64,000 nucleotides of DNA. It comes from Osmia lignaria lignaria (taxonomy: Eukaryota > Arthropoda > Insecta > Hymenoptera > Megachilidae). The DNA is taken from the NCBI RefSeq assembly GCF_051020975.1, contig NW_027478160.1, forward strand, positions 20,172,001 to 20,236,000. The letters run 5' to 3'. A program made the translations under genes and the position numbers. This document shows, piece by piece, positions 13,534 through 27,472 of this stretch. The notes beneath the pieces were generated by a model. It was not told where the DNA came from and did no database searches. It saw nothing but the letters and a program-made list of their open reading frames with translations. How positions within the stretch are numbered: position 1 is the stretch's first letter; every line of letters begins with the position of its first letter.

Positions 13534-14284
13534 AATATCTCGGAAACCAAGCGAGCTATGGCAAAATGTTAAGAGACCTTTCTTGTAGAGAATTAAGTTT
13601 CCTACTTTTTATGTTGTACGATATTTTTTGATCAGATGCGTAGTTCTCGAGATATATCAAGATATTTAAAAGTTCCGAAGCCGCACCAACATAATAGAGA
13701 TACAGAAACACCGTGGCCCCTTTCTTCGAGATAACTCTGCACTAGTGCGAGCCGCAAATGCCACTTCCAGCTTAGCTGTGCAGAAGAAGAACAACAAGAA
13801 GAAGAAATATCTCGAAATATGTCCGTCAGGCCCCTTCCCTCGAGATAAATCTGCAAATATCTCGGAAACGAAGCGAGCTATGGCAAAATGTTAAGAGACC
13901 TTTGTTGTAGAGAATTAAGTTTTCTACTTTTTATGTTCTATGATATTTTTTGATCAGATGCGTTGTTCTCGAGATATATCAAGATATTTAAAAGTTCCGA
14001 AGCCGCACCAGCATAATAGAGATACAGAAACACCGTGGCCCCTTTCTTTGAGATAACTCTGCACTATTGCGAGCTGCAAATGCCACTTCCAGCTTAGCTG
14101 TGCAGAAGAAGAACAACAAGAAGGAGAAATAACACGAAATATGTCCGTCAGGCCCCTTCCCTTGAGATAAATCTGCAAATATCTCGGAAACGAAGCGAGC
14201 TATGGCAAAATGTTAAGAGACCTTTCTTGTAGAGAATTAAGCTTCCTACTTTTTATGTTCTATGATATTTTTTGATCAGATGCG
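13534..14284 (+). repeat. 7-mer-spaced duplication, copy 2 (2254 bp offset)
   Basis: This is the partner of 11280-12030 with the same order of rare variants. The downstream monomer differs (GAATAACAAC form instead of the form found after copy 1), so the duplicated tract ends close to 14284. Confidence 0.85.
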
Positions 14285-14595
14285 TAGTTCTCGAGATATA
14301 TCAAGATATTTAAAAGTTCCGAAGCCGCACCAACATAATAGAGATACAGAAACACCGTGGCCCCTTTCTTTGCGATAACTCTGCACTATTGCGAGCTGCA
14401 AATGCCACTTCCAGCTTAGCTGTGCAGAAGAATAACAACAAGAAGAAGAAATATCTCGAAATATGTCCGTCAGGCCCCATCCCTTGAGATAAATCTGCAA
14501 ATATCTCGGAAACCAAGCGAGCTATGGCAAGATGTTAAGAGACCTTTCTTGTAGAGAATTAAGTTTCCTACTTTTTATGTTGTATGATATTTTTT

Positions 14596-17500
14596 GATCA
14601 GATGCGTAGTTCTCGAGATATATCAAGATATTTAAAAGTTCCGAACCCGCACCAACATAATAGAGATACAGAAACACCGTGGCCCCTTTCTTTGCGATAA
14701 CTCTGCACTATTGCGAGCTGCAAATGCCACTTCCAGCTTAGCTGTGCAGAAGAATAACAACAAGAAGAAGAAATATCTCGAAATATGTCCGTCAGGCCCC
14801 TTCCCTTGAGATAAATCTGCAAATATCTCGGAAACGAAGCGGGCTATGGCAAAATGTTAAGAGACCTTATTTGTAGAGAATTAAGTTTCCTACTTTTTAT
14901 GTTCTATGATATTTTTTGATCAGATGCGTAGTTCTCGAGATATATCAAGATATTTAAAAGTTCCGAAGCCGCACCAACATAATAGAGATACAGAAACACC
15001 GTGGCCCCTTTCTTTGAGATAACTCTGCACTAGTGCGAGCCGCAAATGCCACTTCCAGCTTAGCTGTGCAGAAGAAGAACAACAAGAAGAAGAAATATCT
15101 CGAAATATGTCCGTCAGGCCCCATCCCTTGAGATAAATCTGCAAATATCTCGGAAACCAAGCGAGCTATGGCAAAATGTTAAGAGACCTTTCTTGTAGAG
15201 AATTAAGTTTCCTACTTTTTATGTTGTACGATATTTTTTGATCAGATGCGTAGTTCTCGAGATATATCAAGATATTTAAAAGTTCCGAAGCCGCACCAAC
15301 ATAATAGAGATACAGAAACACCGTGGCCCCTTTCGTCGAGATAACTCTGCACTAGTGCGAGCCGCAAATGCCACTTCCAGCTTAGCTGTGCAGAAGAAGA
15401 ACAACAAGAAGAAGAAATATCTCGAAATATGTCCGTCAGGCCCCTTCCCTTGAGATAAATCTGCAAATATCTCGGAAACGAAGCGAGCTATGGCAAAATG
15501 TTAAGAGACGTTTTTTGTAGAGAATTATGTTTCCTACAATCTATGTGCTATGATATTTTTTGATCAGAAGCGTAGTTTTCGAGATATATCGAGATATTTA
15601 AAAGTTCCGAAGCCGCACCAACATAATAGAGATACAGAAACACCGTGGCCCCTTTCTTTGAGATAACTCTGCACTAGTGCGAGCCGCAAATGCCACTTCC
15701 AGCTTAGCTGTGCAGAAGAAGAACAACAAGAAGAAGAAATATCTCGAAATATGTCCGTTAGGCCGCTTCCCTTGAGATAAATGTGCAAATATCTCGGAAA
15801 CGAAGCGAGCAATCGCAAAATGTTGAGAGACCTTTTTTGTAGAGAATTAAGTTTCCTACTTTTTATGTTCTATGATATTTTTTGATCAGAAGCGTAGTTT
15901 TCGAGATATATCGAGATATTTAAAAGTTCCGAAGCCGCACCAACATAATAGAGATACAGAAACACCGTGGCCCCTTTCTTTGAGATAACTCTGCACTAGT
16001 GCGAGCCGCAAATGCCACTTCCAGCTTAGCTGTGCAGAAGAAGAACAACAAGAAGAAGAAATATCTCGAAATATGTCCGTCAGGCCCCTTCCCTTGAGAT
16101 AAATCTGCAAATATCTCGGAAACGAAGCGAGCTATGGCAAAATGTTAAGAGACCTTTTTTGTAGAGAATTAGGTTTCCTACTTTTTATGTTCTACGATAT
16201 TTTTTGATCAGATGCGTAGTTCTCGAGATATATCAAGATATTTAAAAGTTCCGAAGCCGCACCAACATAATAGAGATACAGAAACACCGTGGCCCCTTTC
16301 TTTGAGATTACTCTGCACTATTGCGAGCTGCAAATGCCACTTCCAGCTTAGCTGTGCAGAGGAAGAACAACAAGAAGAAGAAATATCTCGAAATATGTCC
16401 GTCAGGCCCGTTCCTTTGAGATAAATCTGCAAATATCTCGGAAACGAAGCGAGCTATGGCAAAATGTTAAGAGACCTTTCTTGTACAGAATTAAGTTTCC
16501 TACTTTTTATGTTCTACGATATTTTTTGATCAGATGCGTAGTTCTCGAGATATATCAAGATATTTAAAAGTTCCGAAGCCGCACCAACATAATAGAGATA
16601 CAGAAACACCGTGGCCCCTTTCTTTGCGATAACTCTGCACTATTGCGAGCTGCAAATGCCACTTCCAGCTTAGCTGTGCAGAAGAATAACAACAAGAAGA
16701 AGAAATATCTCGAAATATGTCCGTCAGGCCCCTTCCCTTGAGATAAATCTGCAAATATCTCGGAAACGAAGCGGGCTATGGCAAAATGTTAAGAGACCTT
16801 ATTTGTAGAGAATTAAGTTTCCTACTTTTTATGTTCTATGATATTTTTTGATCAGATGCGTAGTTCTCGAGATATATCAAGATATTTAAAAGTTCCGAAG
16901 CCGCACCAACATAATACAGATACAGAAACACCGTGGCCCCTCTCTTTGAGATAACTCTGCACTATTGCGAGCTGTAAATGCCACTTCCAACTTAGCTGTG
17001 CAGAAGAAGAACAACAAGAAGAAGAAATATCTCGAAATATGTCCGTCAGGCCAGTTCCTTTGAGCTGAATCTGCAAATATCTCGGAAACGAAGCGAGCTA
17101 TGGCAAAATGTTAAGAGACGTTTTTTGTAGAGAATTATGTTTCCTACAATTTATGTTCTATGATATTTTTTGATCAGAAGTGTAGTTTTCGAGATATATC
17201 GAGATATTTAAAAGTTCCGAAGCCGCACCAACATAATAGAGATACAGAAACACCGTGGCCCCTCTCTTTGAGATAACTCTGCACTATTGCGAGCTGAAAT
17301 GCCACTTCCAGCTTAGCTGTGCAGAAGAAGAACAACAAGAAGAAGAAATATCTCGAAATATGTCCGTTAGGCCCCTTCCCTTGAGATAAATCTGCAAATA
17401 TCTCGGAAACGAAGCGAGCAATCGCAAAATGTTGAGAGACCTTTTTTGTAGAGAATTAAGTTTCCTACTTTTTATGTTCTATGATATTTTTTGATCAGAA
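14596..17500 (+). repeat. 16-mer-spaced duplication, copy 1 (5150 bp offset)
   Basis: Nine consecutive monomers reappear 5150 bp (16 monomers minus 2 bp) downstream. Shared markers in order are CGAACCCGCACC, GCGGGCTATGG, CCCCATCCC, TTTCGTCGAG, ACAATCTATGTGC, AGGCCGCTTCCC, GATTACTCTGC with GAGGAAGAAC, GAATAACAAC, and GCTGAAATGCC with GCGAGCAATCGC. The unit at 15884 (B head) does not match its counterpart at 21034 (A head), so a patch was replaced in one copy. Confidence 0.88.
15884..16527 (+). repeat. 5-mer-spaced duplication, copy 1 (1609 bp offset)
   Basis: Units 15884 and 16206 correspond to 17493 and 17815. They share a B head after CTACTTTTTATG, then GATTACTCTGC, GAGGAAGAAC and the hybrid tail CCCGTTCCTTTGAGATAAAT, followed by TTGTACAGAATT. 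Confidence 0.85.
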
Positions 17501-18820
17501 GCGTAGTTTTCGAGATATATCGAGATATTTAAAAGTTCCGAAGCCGCACCAACATAATAGAGATACAGAAACACCGTGGCCCCTTTCTTTGAGATAACTC
17601 TGCACTAGTGCGAGCCGCAAATGCCACTTCCAGCTTAGCTGTGCAGAAGAAGAACAACAAGAAGAAGAAATATCTCGAAATATGTCCGTCAGGCCCCTTC
17701 CCTTGAGATAAATCTGCAAATATCTCGGAAACGAAGCGAGCTATGGCAAAATGTTAAGAGACCTTTTTTGTAGAGAATTAGGTTTCCTACTTTTTATGTT
17801 CTACGATATTTTTTGATCAGATGCGCAGTTCTCGAGATATATCAAGATATTTAAAAGTTCCGAAGCCGCACCAACATAATAGAGATACAGAAACACCGTG
17901 GCCCCTTTCTTTGAGATTACTCTGCACTATTGCGAGCTGCAAATGCCACTTCCAGCTTAGCTGTGCAGAGGAAGAACAACAAGAAGAAGAAATATCTCGA
18001 AATATGTCCGTCAGGCCCGTTCCTTTGAGATAAATCTGCAAATATCTCGGAAACGAAGCGAGCTATGGCAAAATGTTAAGAGACCTTTCTTGTACAGAAT
18101 TAAGTTTCCTACTTTTTATGTTCTATGATATTTTTTGATCAGATGCGTAGTTCTCGAGATATATCAAGATATTTAAAAGTTCCGAAGCCGCACCAACATA
18201 ATAGAGATACAGAAACACCGTGGCCCCTCTCTTTGAGATAACTCTGCACTATTGCGAGCTGAAATGCCACTTCCAGCTTAGCTGTGCAGAAGAAGAACAA
18301 CAAGAAGAAGAAATATCTCGAAATATGTCCGTTAGGCCCCTTCCCTTGAGATAAATCTGCAAATATCTCGGAAACGAAGCGAGCAATCGCAAAATGTTGA
18401 GAGACCTTTTTTGTAGAGAATTAAGTTTCCTACTTTTTATGTTCTATGATATTTTTTGATCAGAAGCGTAGTTTTCGAGATATATCGAGATATTTAAAAG
18501 TTCCGAAGCCGCACCAACATAATAGAGATACAGAAACACCGTGGCCCCTTTCTTTGAGATAACTCTGCACTAGTGCGAGCCGCAAATGCCACTTCCAGCT
18601 TAGCTGTGCAGAAGAAGAACAACAAGAAGAAGAAATATCTCGAAATATGTCCGTCAGGCCCCTTCCCTTGAGATAAATCTGCAAATATCTCGGAAACGAA
18701 GCGAGCTATGGCAAAATGTTAAGAGACCTTTTTTGTAGAGAATTAGGTTTCCTACTTTTTATGTTCTACGATATTTTTTGATCAGATGCGCAGTTCTCGA
18801 GATATATCAAGATACTTAAA
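17172..18820 (+). repeat. 3-mer tandem duplication (965 bp offset)
   Basis: From about 17240 to 17855 the sequence repeats at about 18205-18820. Both copies have CCTCTCTTTGAG, the one-base deletion GAGCTGAAATGCC, GTTAGGCC, GAGCAATCGCAAAATG with TTGAGAGACC, a B head, then GCGCAGTTCTCG. The shared deletion gives the 965 bp offset (966 minus 1). The heads of units 17172 (B) and 18137 (A) differ and mark the left limit. Confidence 0.85.
17493..18136 (+). repeat. 5-mer-spaced duplication, copy 2 (1609 bp offset)
   Basis: Partner of 15884-16527, with one base less in between because unit 17172 has lost a C (GAGCTGAAATGCC). Its GCGCAGTTCTCG is an additional change shared with unit 18780. Confidence 0.83.
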
Positions 18821-19101
18821 AGTTCCGAAGCCGCACCAACATAATAGAGATACCGAAACACCGTGGCCCCTTTCTTTGAGATAACTCTGCACTATTGCGA
18901 GCTGCAAATGCCACTTCCAGCTTAGCTGTGCAGAAGAAGAACAACAAGAAGAAGAAATATCTCGAAATATGTCCGTTAGGCCCCTTCCCTTGAGATAAAT
19001 CTGCAAATATCTCGGAAACGAAGCGAGCTATGGTAAAATGTTAAGAGACCTTTTTTGTAGGGAATTATGTTTCCTACAATTTATGTTCTATGATATTTTT
19101 T
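18780..19101 (+). repeat. Monomer with a distant near-twin at 38720
   Basis: The combination GCGCAGTTCTCG, GATACTTAAAAG, GATACCGAAAC, GTTAGGCC and TATGGTAAAATG occurs here and again at 38720, 19,940 bp away. This is too many shared private changes for independent mutation. Confidence 0.85.
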
Positions 19102-19745
19102 GATCAGAAGCGTAGTTTTCGAGATATATCGAGATATTTAAAAGTTCCGAAGCCGCACCAACATAATAGAGATACAGAAACACCGTGGCCCCTTTCTTTG
19201 AGATAACTCTGCACTATTGCGAGCTGCAAATGCCACTTCCAGCTTAGCTGTGCAGAGGAAGAACAACAAGAAGAAGAAATATCTCGAAATATCTCCGTCA
19301 GGCCAGTTCCTTTGAGCTGAATCTGCAAATATCTCGGAAACGAAGCGAGCTATGGCAAAATGTTAAGAGACCTTTTTTGTAGAGAATTAAGTTTTCTACT
19401 TTTTATCTTCCATGATATTTTTTGATCAGATGCGTAGTTCTCGAGATATATCAAGATATTTAAAAGTTCCGAAGCTGCACCAACATAATAGAGATACAGA
19501 AACACCGTGGCCCCTTTCTTTGAGATAACTCTGCACTATTGCGAGCTGCAAATGCCACTTCCAGCTTAGCTGTGCAGAAGAAGAACAACAATAAGAAGAA
19601 ATATCTCGAAATATGTCCGTCAGGCCCCTTCCCTTGAGATAAATCTGCAAATATCTCGGAAACGAAGCGAGCTATGGCAAAATGTTAAGAGACCTTTGTT
19701 GTAGAGAATTAAGTTTCCTACTTTTTATGTTCTATGATATTTTTT

Positions 19746-22650
19746 GATCAGATGCGTAGTTCTCGAGATATATCAAGATATTTAAAAGTTCCGAACCCGC
19801 ACCAACATAATAGAGATACAGAAACACCGTGGCCCCTTTCTTTGCGATAACTCTGCACTATTGCGAGCTGCAAATGCCACTTCCAGCTTAGCTGTGCAGA
19901 AGAATAACAACAAGAAGAAGAAATATCTCGAAATATGTCCGTCAGGCCCCTTCCCTTGAGATAAATCTGCAAATATCTCGGAAACGAAGCGGGCTATGGC
20001 AAAATGTTAAGAGACCTTATTTGTAGAGAATTAAGTTTCCTACTTTTTATGTTCTATGATATTTTTTGATCAGATGCGTAGTTCTCGAGATATATCAAGA
20101 TATTTAAAAGTTCCGAAGCCGCACCAACATAATAGAGATACAGAAACACCGTGGCCCCTTTCTTTGAGATAACTCTGCACTAGTGCGAGCCGCAAATGCC
20201 ACTTCCAGCTTAGCTGTGCAGAAGAAGAACAACAAGAAGAAGAAATATCTCGAAATATGTCCGTCAGGCCCCATCCCTTGAGATAAATCTGCAAATATCT
20301 CGGAAACCAAGCGAGCTATGGCAAAATGTTAAGAGACCTTTCTTGTAGAGAATTAAGTTTCCTACTTTTTATGTTGTACGATATTTTTTGATCAGATGCG
20401 TAGTTCTCGAGATATATCAAGATATTTAAAAGTTCCGAAGCCGCACCAACATAATAGAGATACAGAAACACCGTGGCCCCTTTCGTCGAGATAACTCTGC
20501 ACTAGTGCGAGCCGCAAATGCCACTTCCAGCTTAGCTGTGCAGAAGAAGAACAACAAGAAGAAGAAATATCTCGAAATATGTCCGTCAGGCCCCTTCCCT
20601 TGAGATAAATCTGCAAATATCTCGGAAACGAAGCGAGCTATGGCAAAATGTTAAGAGACCTTTTTTGTAGAGAATTATGTTTCCTACAATCTATGTGCTA
20701 TGATATTTTTTGATCAGAAGCGTAGTTTTCGAGATATATCGAGATATTTAAAAGTTCCGAAGCCGCACCAACATAATAGAGATACAGAAACACCGTGGCC
20801 CCTTTCTTTGAGATAACTCTGCACTAGTGCGAGCCGCAAATGCCACTTCCAGCTTAGCTGTGCAGAAGAAGAACAACAAGAAGAAGAAATATCTCGAAAT
20901 ATGTCCGTTAGGCCGCTTCCCTTGAGATAAATGTGCAAATATCTCGGAAACGAAGCGAGCTATGGCAAAATGTTGAGGGACCTTTTTTGTAGAGAATTAA
21001 GTTTCCTACTATTTATGTTCTATGATATTTTTTGATCAGATGCGTAGTTCTCGAGATATATCAAGATATTTAAAAGTTCCGAAGCCGCACCAACATAATA
21101 GAGATACAGAAACACCGTGGCCCCTTTCTTTGAGATAACTCTGCACTAGTGCGAGCCGCAAATGCCACTTCCAGCTTAGCTGTGCAGAAGAAGAACAACA
21201 AGAAGAAGAAATATCTCGAAATATGTCCGTCAGGCCCCTTCCCTTGAGATAAATCTGCAAATATCTCGGAAACGAAGCGAGCTATGGCAAAATGTTAAGA
21301 GACCTTTTTTGTAGAGAATTAAGTTTCCTACTTTTTATGTGCTATGATATTTTTTGATCAGAAGCGTAGTTCTCGAGATATATCAAGATATTTAAAAGTT
21401 CCGAAGCCGCACCAACATAATAGAGATACAGAAACACCGTGGCCCCTTTCTTTGAGATTACTCTGCACTATTGCGAGCTGCAAATGCCACTTCCAGCTTA
21501 GCTGTGCAGAGGAAGAACAACAAGAAGAAGAAATATCTCGAAATATGTCCGTCAGGCCCGTTCCTTTGAGATAAATCTGCAAATATCTCGGAAACGAAGC
21601 GAGCTATGGCAAAATGTTAAGAGACCTTTCTTGTACAGAATTAAGTTTCCTACTTTTTATGTTCTATGATATTTTTTGATCAGATGCGTAGTTCTCGAGA
21701 TATATCAAGATATTTAAAAGTTCCGAAGCCGCACCAACATAATAGAGATACAGAAACACCGTGGCCCCTTTCTTTGCGATAACTCTGCACTATTGCGAGC
21801 TGCAAATGCCAGTTCCAGCTTAGCTGTGCAGAAGAATAACAACAAGAAGAAGAAATATCTCGAAATATGTCCGTCAGGCCCCTTCCCTTGAGATAAATCT
21901 GCAAATATCTCGGAAACGAAGCGGGCTATGGCAAAATGTTAAGAGACCTTATTTGTAGAGAATTAAGTTTCCTACTTTTTATGTTCTATGATATTTTTTG
22001 ATCAGATGCGTAGTTCTCGAGATATATCAAGATATTTAAAAGTTCCGAAGCCGCACCAACATAATAGAGATACAGAAACACCGTGGCCCCTCTCTTTGAG
22101 ATAACTCTGCACTATTGCGAGCTGTAAATGCCACTTCCAACTTAGCTGTGCAGAAGAAGAACAACAAGAAGAAGAAATATCTCGAAATATGTCCGTCAGG
22201 CCAGTTCCTTTGAGCTGAATCTGCAAATATCTCGGAAACGAAGCGAGCTATGGCAAAATGTTAAGAGACGTTTTTTGTAGAGAATTATGTTTCCTACAAT
22301 TTATGTTCTATGATATTTTTTGATCAGAAGCGTAGTTTTCGAGATATATCGAGATATTTAAAAGTTCCGAAGCCGCACCAACATAATAGAGATACAGAAA
22401 CACCGTGGCCCCTCTCTTTGAGATAACTCTGCACTATTGCGAGCTGAAATGCCACTTCCAGCTTAGCTGTGCAGAAGAAGAACAACAAGAAGAAGAAATA
22501 TCTCGAAATATGTCCGTTAGGCCCCTTCCCTTGAGATAAATCTGCAAATATCTCGGAAACGAAGCGAGCAATCGCAAAATGTTGAGAGACCTTTTTTGTA
22601 GAGAATTAAGTTTCCTACTTTTTATGTTCTATGATATTTTTTGATCAGAA
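19746..22650 (+). repeat. 16-mer-spaced duplication, copy 2 (5150 bp offset)
   Basis: Partner of 14596-17500. The match ends in the head of unit 22643, which then follows a GAGCTGAATCTGC-tailed form while its counterpart at 17493 does not. The differences at 20658 (GACC for GACG) and around 20960-21060 show mosaic divergence. Confidence 0.87.
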
Positions 22651-25600
22651 GCGTAGTTTTCGAGATATATCGAGATATTTAAAAGTTCCGAAGCCGCACC
22701 AACATGATAGAGATACAGAAACACCGTGGCCCCTTTCTTTGAGATAACTCTGCACTATTGCGAGCTGCAAATGCCACTTCCAGCTTAGCTGTGCAGAGCA
22801 AGAACAACAAGAAGAAGAAATATCTCGAAATATGTCCGTCAGGCCAGTTCCTTTGAGCTGAATCTGCAAATATCTCGGAAACGAAGCGAGCTATGGCAAA
22901 ATGTTAAGAGACGTTTTTTGTAGAGAATTATGTTTCCTACAATTTATGTTCTATGATATTTTTTGATCAGAAGCGTAGTTTTCGAGATATATCGAGATAT
23001 TTAAAAGTTCCGAAGCCGCACCAACATAATAGAGATACAGAAACACCGTGGCCCCTTTCTTTGAGATAACTCTGCACTAGTGCGAGCCGCAAATGCCACT
23101 TCCAGCTTAGCTGTGCAGAAGAAGAACAACAAGAAGAAGAAATATCTCGAAATATGTCCGTCAGGCCCCTTCCCTTGAGATAAATCTGCAAATATCTCGG
23201 AAACGAAGCGAGCTATGGCAAAATGTTAAGAGACCTTTTTTGTAGAGAATTAGGTTTCCTACTTTTTATCTTCTATGATATTTTTTGATCAGATGCGTAG
23301 TTCTCGAGATATATCAAGATATTTAAAAGTTCCGAAGCCGCACCAACATAATAGAGATACAGAAACACCGTGGCCCCTCTCTTTGAGATAACTCTGCACC
23401 ATTGCGAGCTGCAAATGCCACTTCCAGCTTAGCTGTGCAGAAGAAGAAGAACAAGAAGAAGAAATATCGCGAAATATGTCCGTCAGGCCCCTTCCCTTGA
23501 GATAAATCTGCAAATATCTCGGAAACGAAGAGAGCTATGGCAAAATGTTAAGAGACCTTTTTTGTAGAGAATTCAGTTTCCTACTTTTCATGTTCTATGA
23601 TATTTTTTGATCAGATGCGTAGTTCTCGAGATATATCAGGATATTTAAAAGTTCCGAAGCCGCACCAACATAATAGAGATACAGAAACACCGTGGCCCCT
23701 TTCTTTGAGATAACTGTGTACTAGTGCGAGCCGCAAATGCCACTTCCAGCTTAGCTGTGCAGAAGAAGAACAACAAGAAGAAGAAATATCTCGAAATATG
23801 TCCGTCAGGCCCCTTCCCTTGAGATAAATCTGCAAATATCTCGGAAACGAAGCGAGCTATGGCAAAATGTTAAGAGACCTTTTTTGTAGAGAATTAAGTT
23901 TCCTACTTTTTATCTTTTATGATATTTTTTGATCAGATGCGTAGTTCTCGAGATATATCAAGATATTTAAAAGTTCCGAAGCCGCACCAACATAATAGAG
24001 ATACAGAAACACCGTGGCCCCTCTCTTTGAGATAACTCTGCACTATTGCGAGCTGGAAATGCCACTTCCAGTTTAGCTGTGCAGAAGAATAACAACAAGA
24101 AGAAGAAATATCTCGAAATATGTCCGTTAGGCCCCTTCCCTTGAGATAAATCTGCAAATATCTCGGAAACGAAGCGAGCTATGGCAAAATGTTAAGAGAC
24201 CTTTTTTGTAGAGAATTATGTTTCCTACAATTTATGTTCTATGATATTTTTTGATCAGAAGCGTAGTTTTCGAGATATATCGAGATATTTAAAAGTTCCG
24301 AAGCCGCACCAACATAATAGAGATACAGAAACACCGTGGCCCCTTTCTTTGAGATAACTTTGCACTATTGCGAGCTGCAAATGCCACTTCCAGCTTAGCT
24401 CTGCAGAGGAAGAACAACAAGAAGAAGAAATATCTCGAAATATGTCCGTCAGGCCAGTTCCTTTGAGCTGAATCAGCAAATATCTCGGAAACGAAGCGAG
24501 CTATGGCAAAATGTTAAGAGACGTTTTTTGTAGAGAATTATGTTTCCTACAATTTATGTTGTATGATATTTTTTGATCAGAAGCGTAGTTTTCGAGATAT
24601 ATCGAGATATTTAAAAGTTCCGAAGCCGCACCAACATAATAGGGATACAGAAACACCGTGGCCCCTTTCTTTGAGATAACTCTGCACTAGTGCGAGCCGC
24701 AAATGCCACTTCCAGCTTAGCTGTGCAGAAGAAGAACAACAAGAAGAAGAAATATCTCGAAATATGTCCGTCAGGCCCCTTCCCTTGAGATAAATCTGCA
24801 AATATCTCGGAAACGAAGCGAGCTATGGCAAAATGTTAAGAGACCTTTTTTGTAGAGAATTAAGTTTCCTACTTTTTATGTTCTATGATATTTTTCGATC
24901 AGAGGCGTAGTTCTCGAGATATATCAAGATATTTAAAAGTTCCGAAGCCGCACCAACATAATAGAGATACAGAAACACCGTGGCCCCTTTCTTTGAGATA
25001 ACTCTGCACGATTGCGAGCTGGAAATGCCACTTCCAGTTTAGCTGTGCAGAAGAAGAACAACAAGAAGAAGAAATATCTCGAAATATGTCCATCAGGACC
25101 CTTCCCTTGAGATAAATCTGCAAATATCTCGGAAACGAAGCGGGCTATGGCAAAATGTTAAGAGAGCTTTTTTGTAGAGAATAATGTTTCCTACAATTTA
25201 CGTTCTATGATATTTTTTGATCAGAAGCGTAGTTTTCGAGATATATCGAGATATTTAAAAGTTCCGAAGCCGCACCAACATAATAGAGATACAGAAACAC
25301 CGTGGCCCCTTTCTTTGAGATAACTCCGCACTATTGCGACCTGCAAATGCCACTTCCAGCTTAGCTGTGCAGAAGAAGAACAACAAGAAGAAGAAATATC
25401 TCGAAATATGTCCGTCAGGCCCCTTCCCTTGGGATATATCTGCAAATATCTCGGAAACGAAGCGAGCTATGGCAAAATGTTAAGAGACGTTTTTTGTAGA
25501 GAATTATGTTTCCTACAATTTATGTTCTATGATATTTTTTGATCAGAAGCGTAGTTTTCGAGATATATCGAGATATTTAAAAGTTCCGAAGCCGCACCAA

Positions 25601-27472
25601 CATAATAGAGATACAGAAACACCGTGGCCCCTTTCTTTGAGATAACTGTGTACTAGTGCGAGCCGCAAATGCCACTTCCAGCTTAGCTGTGCAGAAGAAG
25701 AACAACAAGAAGAAGAAATATCTCGAAATATGTCCGTCAGGCCCCTTCCCTTGAGATAAATCTGCAAATATCTCGGAAACGAAGCGAGCTATGGCAAAAT
25801 GTGTGGAGACCTTTCTTGTAGAGAATTAAGTTTCCTACTTTTTATGTAGTATGATATTTTTTGATCAGATGCGTAGTTCTCGAGATATATCAAGATATTT
25901 AAAAGTTCCGAAGCCGCACCAACATAACAGAGATACAGAAACACCGTGGCCCCTTTCTTTGATATAACTCTGCACTATTGCGAGCTGTAAATGCCACTTC
26001 CAGCTTAGCTGTGCAGATGAAGAACAACAAGAAGAAGAAATATCTCGAAATATGTCCGTCAGGCCCCTTCCCTTGAGATATATCTGCAAATATCTCGGAA
26101 ACGAAGTGACCTATGGCAAAATGTTAAGAGACCTTTTTTGTAGAGAATTATGTTTCCTACAATTTAGCTTCTATGATATTTTTTGATCAGAAGCGTAGTT
26201 TTCGAGATATATCGAGATATTTAAAAGTTCCGAAGCCGCACCAACATAATAGGGATACAGAAACACCGTGGCCCCTTTCTTTGAGATAACTCTGCACTAT
26301 TGCGAGCTGGAAATGCCACTTCCAGTTTAGCTGTGCAGAAGAAGAACAACAAGAAGAAGAAATATCTCGAAATATGTCCGTTAGGCCCCTTCCCTTGAGA
26401 TAAATCTGCAAATATCTCGGAAACGAAGCGAGCTATGGCAAAATGTTGAGAGACCTTTTTTGTAGAGAATTATGTTTCCTACAATTTATGTTCTATGATA
26501 TTTTTTGATCAGAAGCGTAGTTTTCGAGATATATCGAGATATTTAAAAGTTCCGAAGCCGCACCAACATAATAGAGATACAGAAACACCGAGGCCCCTTT
26601 CTTTGAGATAACTTTGCACTATTGCGAGCTGCAAATGCCACTTCCAGCTTAGCTCTGCAGAGGAAGAACAACAAGAAGAAGAAATATCTCGAAATATGTC
26701 CGTCAGGCCAGTTCCTTTGAGCTGAATCTGCAAATATCTCGGAAACGAAGCGAGCTATGGCAAAATGTTAAGAGACCTTTTTTGTAGAGAATTAAGTTTC
26801 CTACTTTTTATCTTCTATGATATTTTTTGATCAGATGCGTAGTTCTCGAGATATATCAAGATATTTAAAAGTTCCGAAGCCGCACCAACATAATAGAGAT
26901 ACAGAAACACCGTGGCCCCTCTCTTTGAGAAAACTCTGCACTATTGCGAGCTGTAAATGCCACTTCCAGCTTAGCTGTGCAGAAGAAGAACAACAAGAAG
27001 AAGAAATATCTCGAAATATGTCCGTCAGGCCCCTTCCCTTGAGATAAATCTGCAAATATCTCGGAAACGAAGCAAGCTATGGCAAAATGTTAAGAGACGT
27101 TTTTTGTAGAGAATTATGTTTCCTACAATTTATGTTCTATGATATTTTTTGATCAGAAGCGTAGTTTTCGAGATATATCGAGATATTTAAAAGTTCCGAA
27201 GCCGCACCAACATAATAGAGATACAGAAACACCGTGGCCCCTTTCTTTGAAATAACTGTGTACTAGTGCGAGCCGCAAATGCCACTTCCAGCTTAGCTGT
27301 GCAGAAGAAGCACAACAAGAAGAAGAAATATCTCGAAATATGTCCGTCAGGCCCCTTTCCTTGAGATAAATCTGCAAATATCTCGGAAACGAAGCGAGCT
27401 ATGGCAAAATGTTAAGAGACCTTTCTTGTAGAGAATTAAGTTTCCTACTTTTTATGTAGTATAATATTTTTT
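22643..27472 (+). repeat. Mixed A/B region, 15 monomers
   Basis: Heads and middle modules alternate without a clear higher-order period. Units 22643, 24253 and 26507 carry the GTTCCTTTGAGCTGAAT tail. Units 23931, 24897 and 26185 carry the GCTGGAAATGCC with CCAGTTT middle. Units 23609, 25541 and 27151 share ATAACTGTGTACTAG. At 25801 the usual TGTTAAGAGACC is replaced by TGTGTGGAGACC, which I see only once. Confidence 0.8.

Larger units (their letters stand above)
9123..15561 (+). repeat. A-type-only stretch of 20 monomers
   Basis: All heads here are A-type or nearly so (GATGCG, TTCTCG); unit 9445 combines this with the ATCGAG element. No complete B head occurs for about 6.4 kb, unlike the flanking regions. 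Local variants include ATAACAATAAG-type changes (CAACAATAAG, GAATAACAAC) and GCTGCACC for GCCGCACC, which are shared by several units within the stretch and by units at 19.4-21.7 kb. Confidence 0.8.
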
